A stretch of 64,000 nt of DNA from Thomasclavelia sp047249845. GTDB taxonomy: Bacteria; Bacillota_I; Bacilli_A; Erysipelotrichales; Coprobacillaceae. The position numbers were made by a program, and so were the translations under genes. Positions 52,288 to 62,100 of this stretch are shown here, in pieces; position 1 is the stretch's first letter, and each line of letters opens with the position of its first letter. Below the pieces are notes generated by a model, which saw only the letters and a program-made list of their open reading frames with translations, was not told the DNA's origin and searched no databases. The DNA is taken from the NCBI RefSeq assembly GCF_047249845.1, contig NZ_JBKTWO010000011.1, positions 5,026 to 69,025 of the forward strand. The letters are read 5' to 3'.

Positions 52288-52854
52288 ATGATGATTTTAG
52301 ATTATCCAAAAGTATATAAAAAAAATAAGTGTGTGAGTCATGGCGGTAATCAAGAATGGTTTTTAGATTCTTGGGCAAGAAAAGCGGGATGTGCCAGTGT
52401 AAGTGCCACAGATATTTTTCTTTATTATACAAAAAAAGAACATAAAATTAATGAAAATGTGTATTTAGATCATATGATTGAAATGTTTAAATTGATGAAA
52501 CCTAAAGAAAGAGGATTTCCATATGCCTATTTGTATGCTCGCAGATTAAGTAGATTATTAAATAATTGTAAATATATTATTTTCAGAAGACCGAGTGTAA
52601 ATGTTGCTAGTAAGATAGTTAAAGAGAGTATTAACAGTAATAATCCATTGGGGTTGTTGATTTTGACACATCGTCGTCGTGAGATACGTGATGATTTATG
52701 GCATTGGGTGACAATAGTTGGCTATGAAGAAAGTAAGAAAGGGATAGATATAATTTTTTTAGATTGTGGTGAAATAAAGCGGATTCCTGCAAGAATTATG
52801 TTTGAAAAAAGTCGTTTTAATGTGGTTAAAATGGTTAGATTTTTTTATAAATAA
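52288..52854 (+). CDS. Hypothetical protein with a papain-like (C39-type) residue pattern
   Basis: 188 residues (a second ATG at 52291 is also usable). No signal peptide or TM helix. KAGCASVSATDIFLYY puts Cys35 at the start of a helix, DDLWHWVTIVGYEE supplies His139, and IIFLDCGEIKRIPA supplies Asp159. That order and spacing (Cys on a helix, His and Asp on later strands) is seen in C39-like peptidases and related papain-fold proteins. No direct family match is recalled. It could be a cysteine peptidase or transglutaminase-like enzyme. Function is not claimed. Confidence 0.6.
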   Translation: MMILDYPKVYKKNKCVSHGGNQEWFLDSWARKAGCASVSATDIFLYYTKKEHKINENVYLDHMIEMFKLMKPKERGFPYAYLYARRLSRLLNNCKYIIFRRPSVNVASKIVKESINSNNPLGLLILTHRRREIRDDLWHWVTIVGYEESKKGIDIIFLDCGEIKRIPARIMFEKSRFNVVKMVRFFYK

Positions 52855-52874
52855 AAAGACATGATAACATGTCT
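52850..52874 (-). terminator. Terminator of rlmA (minus strand)
   Basis: AGACATG-ATAA-CATGTCT (52857-52874). Five T follow on the minus strand. It lies where the convergent genes meet. Confidence 0.75.
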
Positions 52875-53679
52875 AAGTGCGATAAACAGTGATTTTAATA
52901 TCTATAGTAACAGTTAGTTTTTCTAATGTGTCAAGAACGTTACGACGTTCTTTTTTAATATGATAATAATGTGGTGTCATCTTTAATAAATTTAAAACAT
53001 CTTCACGATTATCAATATGTATCGAGTGTACAAGATCATAACTTTCAACTGTTTCAAAATTTAAACGAATATATTTATCACTTTTAACTTTAATTTCATC
53101 ATATATTAATTCTTTTATTTCAATTAAGTGATTAGGATTAGCTGTTACATGAATAATATATCCTCCGTTTTTAAGTGTGCGTTTTAATTCATCTTGATTA
53201 ACAACAGTAAATAAGGCTGTAATGAAATCTAGAGAGTGATCAAGAAAAGGAAGATTTTTACTATTACCGACTAACCAATATACATCTTTAGTATATCTTG
53301 TTGCCATATTAATAGCTTCCTTAGAAATATCTAAACCATATATTATATCCTGGTTAAAAATTTCATTGAGACCACGAGTATAGTAACCTTCACCACATCC
53401 TAAATCTAAAATATTTAATTTAATATTATCACGATATTTTTTAATACAATCAACAACATTATTTAAAATAATATCATAATAACCATTAGTCAAATAGGCT
53501 TTTCTAGCAACAAGACTTTCTTTGCTATCACCAGGATTATTAGTTGCTTTATCAGGATTTAATAATAAATTTAAATATTTACTTTTGGCAATATCATAAC
53601 AATGACCATTAGTGCATTTATATGAATTTCCTATTTGTACAATTGCCTCATGGCATTTAGGACAAGCTAATTTATGCAT
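52873..53679 (-). CDS. rlmA: 23S rRNA (guanine-N1) methyltransferase RlmA
   Basis: 268 residues. The N-terminal zinc finger CPKC...C..GHC (residues 6-27) recognises rRNA, followed by the segment KSKYLNLLL. The SAM-binding motif is LDLGCGEGYYT near 92. Methylates G745 (Gram-negative type) or G748 (Gram-positive RlmA-II/TlrB type) in helix 35 of 23S rRNA. Which one cannot be decided here. G748 methylation can affect tylosin binding. The mRNA probably starts within or next to its ribosome site. Confidence 0.88.
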   Translation of the reverse strand: MHKLACPKCHEAIVQIGNSYKCTNGHCYDIAKSKYLNLLLNPDKATNNPGDSKESLVARKAYLTNGYYDIILNNVVDCIKKYRDNIKLNILDLGCGEGYYTRGLNEIFNQDIIYGLDISKEAINMATRYTKDVYWLVGNSKNLPFLDHSLDFITALFTVVNQDELKRTLKNGGYIIHVTANPNHLIEIKELIYDEIKVKSDKYIRLNFETVESYDLVHSIHIDNREDVLNLLKMTPHYYHIKKERRNVLDTLEKLTVTIDIKITVYRT

Positions 53680-53696
53680 AATTTCACCTCAAAGAC

Positions 53697-53727
53697 ATTA
53701 TACCATAAATATAAACTATGGTATAAT
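53697..53727. promoter_or_regulatory. Mirror-image divergent extended -10 promoters
   Basis: TGGTATAAT appears on the plus strand at 53719-53727 and on the minus strand at 53705-53697, forming an inverted repeat TTATACCATA...TATGGTATAA. Each fires outward, to the metallophosphoesterase (plus) and rlmA (minus). Each -10 occupies roughly the -35 position of the other, so the two promoters should compete for polymerase. Confidence 0.65.
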
Positions 53728-53752
53728 AATAAATTGAAGGAGATGATTAGTA

Positions 53753-54823
53753 ATGAGCTGGTTCATTTTGATGGAAATGACCTTAGTAGCTATTATGACA
53801 GTTTATTTGGCTTATCATACTCGGTTAGTATTTGCGAAGGCTAGATATCGTAATATTATTACAGTTATTATTGTTTTATGCTTAATTATTTTATGTTTGT
53901 ATGATTTAATATTTTTTGGTTTTTTAGTTAATGCATGTATTTGTTTTGTGATTTTTGATATTATTAATCTAATATTGTATAAAACAAAATTTAATCATTA
54001 CTTTAAATTTATTTATCGTCGAGGAATGGTAGCTTTGGCAGCTAGTATTGTTTTAAGCTGCTATGGAATGTATAATGCTAAAAATACACTTATAACGACA
54101 TATAATGTTGAGATAAATAAAGATTTTAATGATAAATCATTGATGGTTATTTCTGATGTTCATTTAGGTACGATTGTTTCTAAAACAGACCTAACAAAGA
54201 TTTCTAATCATGCTAGTGCAATTAATCCAGATGCAATTATATTGTTAGGGGATATTTTTGATGAAAATACAACACAAGATGAAGTGGATTATGCAATGAA
54301 AGTATTTTACAACTTATCATCTAAATATCCTATATATTTTGTTGAAGGAAATCATGAAATTGGTTTTCAAGGTGGTTCACCTTTAAAAGAATTTGATCTT
54401 ATAAATAGATTAAAGGATAGTGGAGTTAATGTTTTATTAGATGAAGCAGTTATGTTGGATGACATTTATTTAATTGGGCGTAAAGATTATGTTATTAAAA
54501 AAAGGGAGTCTTTAGAAGTAATAACAGATGATATTAATGAAGATAAACCATTGGTATTACTAGAACATCAACCTAAAAATTATAAAGATAATGCTAAATT
54601 AGGTATTGATCTTCAACTTTCAGGACATACTCACGCTGGACAAATATTTCCTCTTAATTATTTTTTTGAATTAATAAATGTAAATGATATGAACTATGGA
54701 ATTAAAAAAGATGGGAATTTCCATGCGATTGTATCTTCTGGTATGGGAGGCTGGGGATATAGCATCCGAACAGCTAGTCATAGTGAAATCGTTGTGGTAA
54801 ATTTATCTAGTAAACATGAGTAA
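53753..54823 (+). CDS. Membrane-anchored metallophosphoesterase
   Basis: 356 residues. Four hydrophobic segments at the N-terminus (about 3-22, 33-50, 55-75, 88-105), then a calcineurin-like phosphoesterase domain with the full metal set: ISDVHLG, LGDIFDE, EGNHE and SGHTHAGQ. Resembles YaeI/YkuE-type enzymes, some of which hydrolyse lipid-linked phosphates. Substrate unknown. Ribosome site GAAGGAG. It is transcribed from the divergent promoter at 53719. Confidence 0.87.
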   Translation: MSWFILMEMTLVAIMTVYLAYHTRLVFAKARYRNIITVIIVLCLIILCLYDLIFFGFLVNACICFVIFDIINLILYKTKFNHYFKFIYRRGMVALAASIVLSCYGMYNAKNTLITTYNVEINKDFNDKSLMVISDVHLGTIVSKTDLTKISNHASAINPDAIILLGDIFDENTTQDEVDYAMKVFYNLSSKYPIYFVEGNHEIGFQGGSPLKEFDLINRLKDSGVNVLLDEAVMLDDIYLIGRKDYVIKKRESLEVITDDINEDKPLVLLEHQPKNYKDNAKLGIDLQLSGHTHAGQIFPLNYFFELINVNDMNYGIKKDGNFHAIVSSGMGGWGYSIRTASHSEIVVVNLSSKHE

Positions 54824-54850
54824 TAATTATTATAGTTAAGGAGCGGGATA

Positions 54851-55405
54851 ATGAATATAGATATAGAAATTGCTAAACCTGAGGATGTTAAAAGATTACT
54901 TAAAATTTATCAACCATATGTTTTAAATACAGCAATAACTTTTGAATATGAAGTTCCAAGTATTAAAGAGTTTAGGCAGCGAATAATTAATACTTTGAAA
55001 AATTATCCATATTTAGTTGCAAAAATAGATGATGAAATAGTTGGATATGCATATACATCAGCATTTAAAAATCGTGCAGCTTATAACTGGTCTGTAGAAA
55101 CTTCAGTTTATGTAGACGTCGATTATCATAATATTGGAATTGGCAAGACATTATATCGAGTTTTAGAAGATATTTCTAAAAAGCAAAATATATTAAATAT
55201 GAATGCGTGTATAGCGATTCCAAATGAGAGAAGTATTTCATTTCATCATCATATGGGGTATGTTCAAGTTGCTTATTTTCATCAATGTGGATATAAGTTA
55301 GATAAGTGGTATGATATGGTTTGGATGGAAAAAATGCTTGGAGAACATAGAAGGGAACCAGAAGCATTTATTCCTTTTTCTAAGCTGGATTACTATCTTG
55401 ATTAG
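54851..55405 (+). CDS. GNAT acetyltransferase, phosphinothricin-acetyltransferase-like
   Basis: 184 residues. The N-terminal IEIAKPEDVKRLLKIY and NTAITFEYEVP match the PAT/YwnH subfamily. The acetyl-CoA loop is DYHNIGIGKTLYRVL and a late IPNERSISFHHHMGYVQVA completes the fold. Probably N-acetylates a small amino compound. The annotation name does not prove activity on phosphinothricin. Follows the phosphoesterase by 27 bases and may be co-transcribed. Confidence 0.85.
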   Translation: MNIDIEIAKPEDVKRLLKIYQPYVLNTAITFEYEVPSIKEFRQRIINTLKNYPYLVAKIDDEIVGYAYTSAFKNRAAYNWSVETSVYVDVDYHNIGIGKTLYRVLEDISKKQNILNMNACIAIPNERSISFHHHMGYVQVAYFHQCGYKLDKWYDMVWMEKMLGEHRREPEAFIPFSKLDYYLD

Positions 55406-55433
55406 CAGTATAATATTTTAGGAGGAAGACAAA

Positions 55434-55703
55434 ATGCGATTGTTTAAGAGAAATAAAAGTGTTGATTTAGATGAGATTTTTAAAACAAAATATAAAGAGA
55501 TAAATAAAATTATTGCTGATGGTCAAAATGAACTTGATTTACAAATTCAGATTTCACTATTTATGCTGGCTTATGAAAAATATAATGATTTATTAGCTTT
55601 AATTGATCAAGGTGTTGATTATGATCGTAAACATTTTGAAATACTACAGAAGGATTTAAAAAAACAAATTGATTTATTAAAGGGTCTAGAAAATGAAAAT
55701 TAA
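55434..55703 (+). CDS. Small helical protein of unknown function
   Basis: 89 residues, wholly helical in appearance with many Lys, Asp, Glu, Leu and Ile. Basic N-terminus (MRLFKRNKSV), no signal, no cysteines. Ribosome site AGGAGG. Its last 11 bases overlap the SpoU methyltransferase gene, which ties it to that enzyme translationally. I recognise no family. Confidence 0.65.
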   Translation: MRLFKRNKSVDLDEIFKTKYKEINKIIADGQNELDLQIQISLFMLAYEKYNDLLALIDQGVDYDRKHFEILQKDLKKQIDLLKGLENEN

Positions 55704-56433
55704 AGCATATCATAAAGATTTTGACTATACATATACATTAGGGGTATTTGAGACAATTGAGTTGTTAGAAAATAAACCTGATTTAGTATTACGAGTATAT
55801 ATTAAAAGTAATTCATATCAAAATAAGGGTATTAAAATTATTAGTGAAATATGTAAAAATAATAAGATTGATTTAATTGAGAGTGATAATACTATTAGCA
55901 GGCTTTCAAAAAAGGATAATTGTTTTGCTGTTGCAATTATAAAAAAATATAGTATGGAATTAAATAATGCCAATCATGTTGTTTTAGTTAATCCAGGGGA
56001 TATGGGGAATATGGGCACGATTATTAGGACGATGTTAGGATTTAATTATACTAATTTAGCAATTATCCGTCCAGGTGTAGATGTATTTGATCCTCGGGTT
56101 GTAAGAGCGTCAATGGGTGCTTTATTTAATATTAATTTTGAATATTTTGATAGTTTTAGTGATTATCTAAAAAAGTATCCTCATCGTATTATTTATCCAT
56201 TAATGTTGAAAGGAGCTAAAAATATTCATTTAATTGAACCTGATAATAGTAGGCATTCATTAATTTTTGGAAATGAAAGTAGTGGTTTATCAGATGATTT
56301 TCTTAAATATGGACAAAGTATTTTTATTCCTCATAGTGACAAGATTGATTCTTTAAATTTATCAATGGCATTAGGAATTGCTTTATGTCATTTTTCTAAG
56401 AATGAATTTATTGTTAAAGAAGTTTTAAGATGA
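55693..56433 (+). CDS. SpoU/TrmH-family RNA 2'-O-methyltransferase
   Basis: 246 residues. An N-terminal substrate-binding region (about 1-95) and the SPOUT knot with its three motifs: VNPGDMGNMGTIIRTMLGF, LIFGNESSGL and SLNLSMALGIALCHF. Methylates ribose 2'-OH in 23S rRNA or tRNA. The exact target (G2251-type or other) is not decided. Coupled to the small protein gene upstream. Confidence 0.87.
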   Translation: MKIKAYHKDFDYTYTLGVFETIELLENKPDLVLRVYIKSNSYQNKGIKIISEICKNNKIDLIESDNTISRLSKKDNCFAVAIIKKYSMELNNANHVVLVNPGDMGNMGTIIRTMLGFNYTNLAIIRPGVDVFDPRVVRASMGALFNINFEYFDSFSDYLKKYPHRIIYPLMLKGAKNIHLIEPDNSRHSLIFGNESSGLSDDFLKYGQSIFIPHSDKIDSLNLSMALGIALCHFSKNEFIVKEVLR

Positions 56434-56551
56434 TAAGTAATCGCTTACGGTGGATAAAAATAAATAAAATAGGTAAAAATCTAAGTGATACTATGGAAAT
56501 TTAATTTAAATAATAGTATTATATAGGAGAAAAAAGAAAAGGAGAAATATT

Positions 56552-57418
56552 ATGGGATTAGTATCAGCAACAGAAATGTTAAATAAAGCAAAAGAAGGAC
56601 ATTATGCAGTTGGTCAATTTAACATTAATAACTTAGAATGGACAAAAGCTATTCTATTAACTGCAGAAGAATTAAAAGCTCCAGTAATCTTAGGAGTATC
56701 TGAAGGTGCTGCTAAATATATGACTGGATTTAAAACTGTATCAGCAATGGTTGCTGCAATGGTAGATTCTTTAGGAATTACTGTACCAGTAGCTTTACAT
56801 TTAGATCATGGTAGCTATGATGGAGCTAAAGCTGCATTAGAAGCTGGATTCTCTTCAATCATGTTTGATGGTTCTCATTATTCTATTGATGAAAATATCG
56901 AAAAGACAAAAGAAATGGTTGAATTATGCCATGCTAAAGGTGTTTCAATTGAAGCAGAAGTTGGATCAATTGGTGGAGAAGAAGATGGTGTTATTGGAAA
57001 AGGTGAAGTTGCCGATCCAAAAGAATGTAAAATGATTGCTGACTTAGGAATTGATTTCTTAGCAGCTGGTATTGGAAATATTCATGGTAAATATCCAGAA
57101 AATTGGGCAGGTTTAGATTTTGGAGCATTAGATGCAATTCAACAAGAAACTGGTAAATTACCTTTAGTATTACATGGTGGAACTGGAATTCCTGAAGAAA
57201 TGATCAAAGAAGCAATTAACTTAGGGGTTTCTAAAATCAATGTAAATACTGAATGTCAATTATATTTCCAAGAAGCAACTAGAAAATATATTGAAGCAGG
57301 AAAAGATTTAGAAGGAAAAGGATTTGACCCTCGTAAATTATTAGCTCCTGGTACTGAAGCTATTAAGGAATGTGTCAAAGAAAAAATGGAAATTTTTGGA
57401 TGCATTGGTAAAGCTTAA
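56552..57418 (+). CDS. fba: Fructose-bisphosphate aldolase, class II
   Basis: 288 residues. A zinc-dependent TIM barrel: HLDHGSYD (catalytic Asp and zinc His), the GIGNIHGKYP zinc His, and LVLHGGTGIP. Splits fructose 1,6-bisphosphate into glyceraldehyde 3-phosphate and dihydroxyacetone phosphate. AAAGGAG ribosome site. Codon use is restricted to favoured AT-ending codons, typical of a highly expressed glycolytic gene. A strong terminator follows. Confidence 0.96.
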   Translation: MGLVSATEMLNKAKEGHYAVGQFNINNLEWTKAILLTAEELKAPVILGVSEGAAKYMTGFKTVSAMVAAMVDSLGITVPVALHLDHGSYDGAKAALEAGFSSIMFDGSHYSIDENIEKTKEMVELCHAKGVSIEAEVGSIGGEEDGVIGKGEVADPKECKMIADLGIDFLAAGIGNIHGKYPENWAGLDFGALDAIQQETGKLPLVLHGGTGIPEEMIKEAINLGVSKINVNTECQLYFQEATRKYIEAGKDLEGKGFDPRKLLAPGTEAIKECVKEKMEIFGCIGKA

Positions 57419-57437
57419 TTAGCAATAAATAAGTCTG

Positions 57438-57464
57438 AAGAATCCCCTAAAGGGATTCTTTTAA
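57438..57464 (+). terminator. Terminator of fba
   Basis: AGAATCCC (57439-57446) pairs with GGGATTCT (57452-57459), then T. Confidence 0.88.
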
Positions 57465-57640
57465 TATTTATAAAAGTCTTAATTATTAATAATTTTGAGA
57501 ATGATAGATATTTTTGTATAATAATAGAACAACGAAAAATGTCTAAAAATTCTATTCATTTAAAAATACAAATTTTGGTTGTTTTTAACAATAAATTAAT
57601 ATATAGTAGTTACGTAGATTAAATTATAAGGAGGACTAAA

Positions 57641-58909
57641 ATGAGTGAAGTAATTGCTATTGAAGGTGGACATAAATTGAATGGAACAGTAGTGGTAAGT
57701 GGTGCAAAAAATGCAACTGTAGCCCTAATTCCAGCAATTGTCTTAGCAGATAGTCCTGTAACTGTATATGGTGTACCAAATATTTCTGATGTTGACGCAT
57801 TAGGAGTATTGTTAAGAGAATTAAACTGTAATGTTGAAAAAAATGAAGATGTATTGGTAGTAGATCCTACTAATTTGAAAAATAAACCGCTTATAGGTGA
57901 AGCAGTAGATAAATTAAGAGCATCGTATTATTTAATGGGGGCATTATTAGGAAAATGTAAAAAGGTAACTATGAAAATGCCAGGAGGATGCTTTTTAGGA
58001 CCTCGTCCAATTGATCTTCATATCAAAGGATTTGAGGCTTTAGGAGCAACTGTTGACTATAGTAGTGATGGAACCTATACGATTCAAGCTGAGCGTTTGA
58101 TAGGCAATAAGATATATATGGATTTTGCATCAGTTGGTGCAACCATAAATATATTACTAGCAGCAGTAAAAGCAGAAGGAAAGACAACCATTGAAAATGC
58201 GGCTAAAGAACCTGAAATAATTGATGTAGTAAACCTGTTAACAAAGATGGGAGCCAAGATACGAGGAGCTGGTACAGATACGATTACGATTGAAGGAGTA
58301 GAAACACTTCAGGGATGTAATCATGAAATAATTCCTGATCGAATAGAGGCGGGGACTTTTTTAGTGATAGCAGCAGCGGCAGGAGAGAAAGTAATCGTAC
58401 AAAATGTAATTCCTCAGCATTTAGAGGCAGTAACCTCGAAGTTAAAAGAGATAGGTGTAAAAATGGATATTGTTGGAGACAGTATCATAGTTCATGGCGG
58501 GATAGAAAATTTAAGACCATCAGATATAAGAACGCAGGTATATCCAGGTTTTGCAACAGATCTACAACAACCGCTAACAGCACTATTAACTCAGTGTCAT
58601 GGTAGTTCACAGGTAGTAGAGACGATTTATCCAGAGAGATTTGGACATTGTTATCAATTAAATTCAATGGGTGCTAGAATAGCACAGGAAGAAGCAATGT
58701 GTTATATAGATGGACCAACGCCACTACATGGAGCAAGAGTCTATGCAACAGATTTAAGATGTGGGGCAGCATTGATAGTAGCGGCATTAATGGCTGATGG
58801 GGTAACAGAAATAGGAAATGTATATCATATTGATCGCGGATATGAAAATATAGATCATAAACTTGTATCTTTAGGTGCTGTAATTACAAGACGACAGGTA
58901 GAAGATTAA
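57641..58909 (+). CDS. murA: UDP-N-acetylglucosamine 1-carboxyvinyltransferase
   Basis: 422 residues. An inside-out alpha/beta barrel enzyme that transfers enolpyruvate from PEP to UDP-GlcNAc, the first committed step of peptidoglycan synthesis. The active-site Cys117 lies in PGGCFLGPRPID (equivalent to Cys115, so fosfomycin sensitive). KNATVALIPA and the C-terminal RCGAALIVAALMADG motif are conserved. Many Bacillota have two copies. Which paralogue this is cannot be told. Strong AAGGAGG ribosome site. Confidence 0.95.
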   Translation: MSEVIAIEGGHKLNGTVVVSGAKNATVALIPAIVLADSPVTVYGVPNISDVDALGVLLRELNCNVEKNEDVLVVDPTNLKNKPLIGEAVDKLRASYYLMGALLGKCKKVTMKMPGGCFLGPRPIDLHIKGFEALGATVDYSSDGTYTIQAERLIGNKIYMDFASVGATINILLAAVKAEGKTTIENAAKEPEIIDVVNLLTKMGAKIRGAGTDTITIEGVETLQGCNHEIIPDRIEAGTFLVIAAAAGEKVIVQNVIPQHLEAVTSKLKEIGVKMDIVGDSIIVHGGIENLRPSDIRTQVYPGFATDLQQPLTALLTQCHGSSQVVETIYPERFGHCYQLNSMGARIAQEEAMCYIDGPTPLHGARVYATDLRCGAALIVAALMADGVTEIGNVYHIDRGYENIDHKLVSLGAVITRRQVED

Positions 58910-58920
58910 TATTATGATTG

Positions 58921-58977
58921 AAAAAGACATAGTAGTTCTAATTCTTAGAATTATTATGTCTTTTTATTTATAGTGTT
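58921..58977 (+). terminator. Terminator of murA
   Basis: AAAAAGACATA (58921-58931) pairs with TATGTCTTTTT (58965-58975), with further inner pairing, then T-rich sequence. Confidence 0.85.
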
Positions 58978-59027
58978 TAGTGTATTATTTTACTAATGAT
59001 TATAAAATTTTACTACTTTTTTTAAGT

Positions 59028-59033
59028 TATAAT
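59028..59033 (+). promoter_or_regulatory. -10 element upstream of the GH89 gene
   Basis: TATAAT at 59028-59033 would give a leader of about 85 nt before the ATG at 59125. The preceding TTTACTACTTTTTTT offers no clear -35. Confidence 0.45.
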
Positions 59034-59124
59034 ATAAGTATAAGGGAATTAAAAGGAAGTGATTTAAAGAGATGGGTAAAATTTTATATTTTTAACAGGA
59101 AAAATAGAAAGGAAGTAGGAAGGA

Positions 59125-62100
59125 ATGAATCTAAAGAAAATTTTAAAAGTTTCTATGGTATCATCACTAGCACTATTGTTAATGTTTCCATCGATGGGAG
59201 TGTTTGCAAATGAATCAAATGACAATTATGCTTGGCAAGATGTTTCAAGTAAGGCAACTAAAGAAAATATTGCATTAAAGAAACCAGTGACATCTTCAAC
59301 TATTGAGAAAAACCAATATGCTGAATATGCTGTTGATGGGAATACTAACACATATTGGGCAGCAGTTAATCCAAGTGAGCTAGAAGTTGATCTACAGGGT
59401 CTTTACAAAATATCCGAGATAAATTTAATGGCATACTTTGATGTACCAGCAAATGCAAATCGATATTATGATTATGAAATTTATTCTAGTTTGGATCAAA
59501 AAGAGTATAGTTTAGTTGCTAAAAAAGGAGATACAGCATGGAATACTCCTGAAGGGGACACATATAAATTTGATGAAACAATTACAGCTCGTTATATAAA
59601 AGTAAAAATTTCAAAAACACATGCAGAAAATCAACCAACTAATAATACTGGTCATATTAAGGAATTACGTGTTTATGGTGAATTAGTTGAATCCATAAAA
59701 ACAAACGTTGCCTTAAATAAGGTAGCAACAGCTTCAGGACAAGAAGGAAACAGTAGTCCAAGTAAGGCTGTTGATAACAATGTTAATTCTTATTGGGCTA
59801 ATGCAGGTGAAGGATGGTTGGAAGTTGATTTAGAAGGTTATTTTGATGTCGATGAAATTAATGTATTGCCATATTATTCAGATGGTCGTTACTATAATTA
59901 TGAAGTATATACTAGTGTAGATGGATTTGAATATAAAAAGGTAGCGGAAAAGAAAGATAATGTTCCTCAGACTAGCAAAGGTGATACATATACTTTTGAA
60001 ACACAAACAATAAGATATGTAAAAGTAAAAATGTTATCAAATTCTGCAAATCCTTCAATGCACATAAATGAATTAAGAGTATTTGGAATTGAAAATACTG
60101 AATTTGAACCACCAAAAGAAGATGTAGACACAACTAGTATTGCTTATCAAAAACCTGCACGTTCTTATAGTAATACAGAAAGTTATCCTGTAGCAAATAT
60201 AAACGATGGAAAGTTATCTACATCATGGCAGGCATTATATTATCCTGCATATATAGATATTGATTTAGAAAGTAATTATAATTTAAATAAAATTCAGGTA
60301 ATTCCTAGTTTTAAAGATTTACAAGCTTATTATCAATATTCAATTTTTACAAGTGTAGATGGTGTTACTTTTGACAAAGTTGGGGAAAAACAAGATAATG
60401 TCGTTGTAAGTAAAGAAGGAAATACTTTTGAAATTAATGGAAAAGAAGCTAGAATCGTTCGTATTTATTTAGAGTATTGTTCAGTTGGAAATGCGGGAAG
60501 TTTTGCTGAAGTAAGAGTATATGGAGATAAAAGTGAAAATCCAGTAATTGAAAGAGCTAATATTAATATTAGTGATTTTAAAGATACTGAATATGCAAAT
60601 CCAATTACTGAAGCTGAAACATTAAAAGAAGTTAAAGGGGTATTAAGTCGTACTATTGGTGAAAGGTATTTAGATTGGTTTGAATTTGTATTAGAAGATA
60701 ATAATGAAAATGATAATGATTATTATGAAATTAGTAATCATAATGGTAAAATCCAAATTAAAGGAAACGAAGGGCTTTCTTTAACAACAGGATTGAATTA
60801 TTACTTAAAATATTATTGTAATGTTTCAATTACTCAACAAGCAAGACAAGTTAAAATGCCAGCTAAAGTAGTTCCTGTAACAAAAACTATTCGTAAAGAA
60901 AATCCTTATGAAGTACGTTATGCTTATAATTATTGCACTCATTCTTATACAATGGCTTTTTGGGGTGAAACTGAGTGGCAAAATGAAATGGATTGGTTAG
61001 CATTAAATGGAGTGAATGCTGTACTTGATATTACTGGTCAAGAAGAAGTTTGGAGAAGATTTATGAGTAATTTGGGATATTCTCTTGATGAAATCAAAGA
61101 TTGGCTTGTAGGACCAGGGTATTTTGGTTGGCAATATATGGCAAATATGGAAAATGTTAATGGACCAATTCCTGATAATTGGTTTGCAAATCGTACTGAA
61201 CTAGCTAGAATGAATCAAAGAAAGATGAGAGCATTAGGAATGACACCAATTTTACAAGGTTACAGTGGAATGGTTCCTAATAGTATCACTGAAAAAGATT
61301 CAAGTGCTGAAGTAATTCCTCAAGGATTATGGAATGGAATGCAAAGACCAGCAATGTTAAAAACAAACACTGAAACATATCAAAATTATGCAAAAATGTT
61401 TTATCAGGCTCAAGAAGAAGTATATGGAAAAATATCTAATTATTATGCAACTGATCCATTCCATGAAGGTGGTCAAACTGGAGGAATTGGAAGAGATGTT
61501 GTAGGTAGAAAAGTATTAGATGAAATGAAAAACTATGATGAAAAGGCGGTTTGGGTTATTCAATCTTGGAGTTTTCAACCAGCCTTATTAAGTAAAATTA
61601 CGACTGAAGAAAAATCTAATAATATCCTATTGTTGGATTTAAATGCAAGTAAATCACCAAAATATTCTTCTACAGATGAATTTGCTGGAAGTGATTGGGT
61701 TTATTGTATGCTTGAAAATTATGGTGGTCGTTCTGGTATACATGGTAATTTAGAAAAATTGACTAAAATACCTAGTCAGGTAAAAAATAAGACAAATCAT
61801 ATGGTAGGAATGGGAATAGCGCCTGAGGGAACTAATAATAATCCTGTCAGATTTGATTTGTTCTTTGAAATGATGTGGGAAGAAGAAGATGTGGATTTAA
61901 ATGGATGGATAACACATTATGTTGAACGTCGTTATGGTCAAACAAGTGAAAATGCCCAAAAAGCTTGGGAGTTATTATTAAAAACTGTGTATCGGCCAGC
62001 AACTCATGCTGATCCTCCTGAGTCAATAATTAATGTAAGACCTCAATTTGATGCTAAACAATCAGCACCAAATGGTAATATGAATAAAAATTATGATTTT

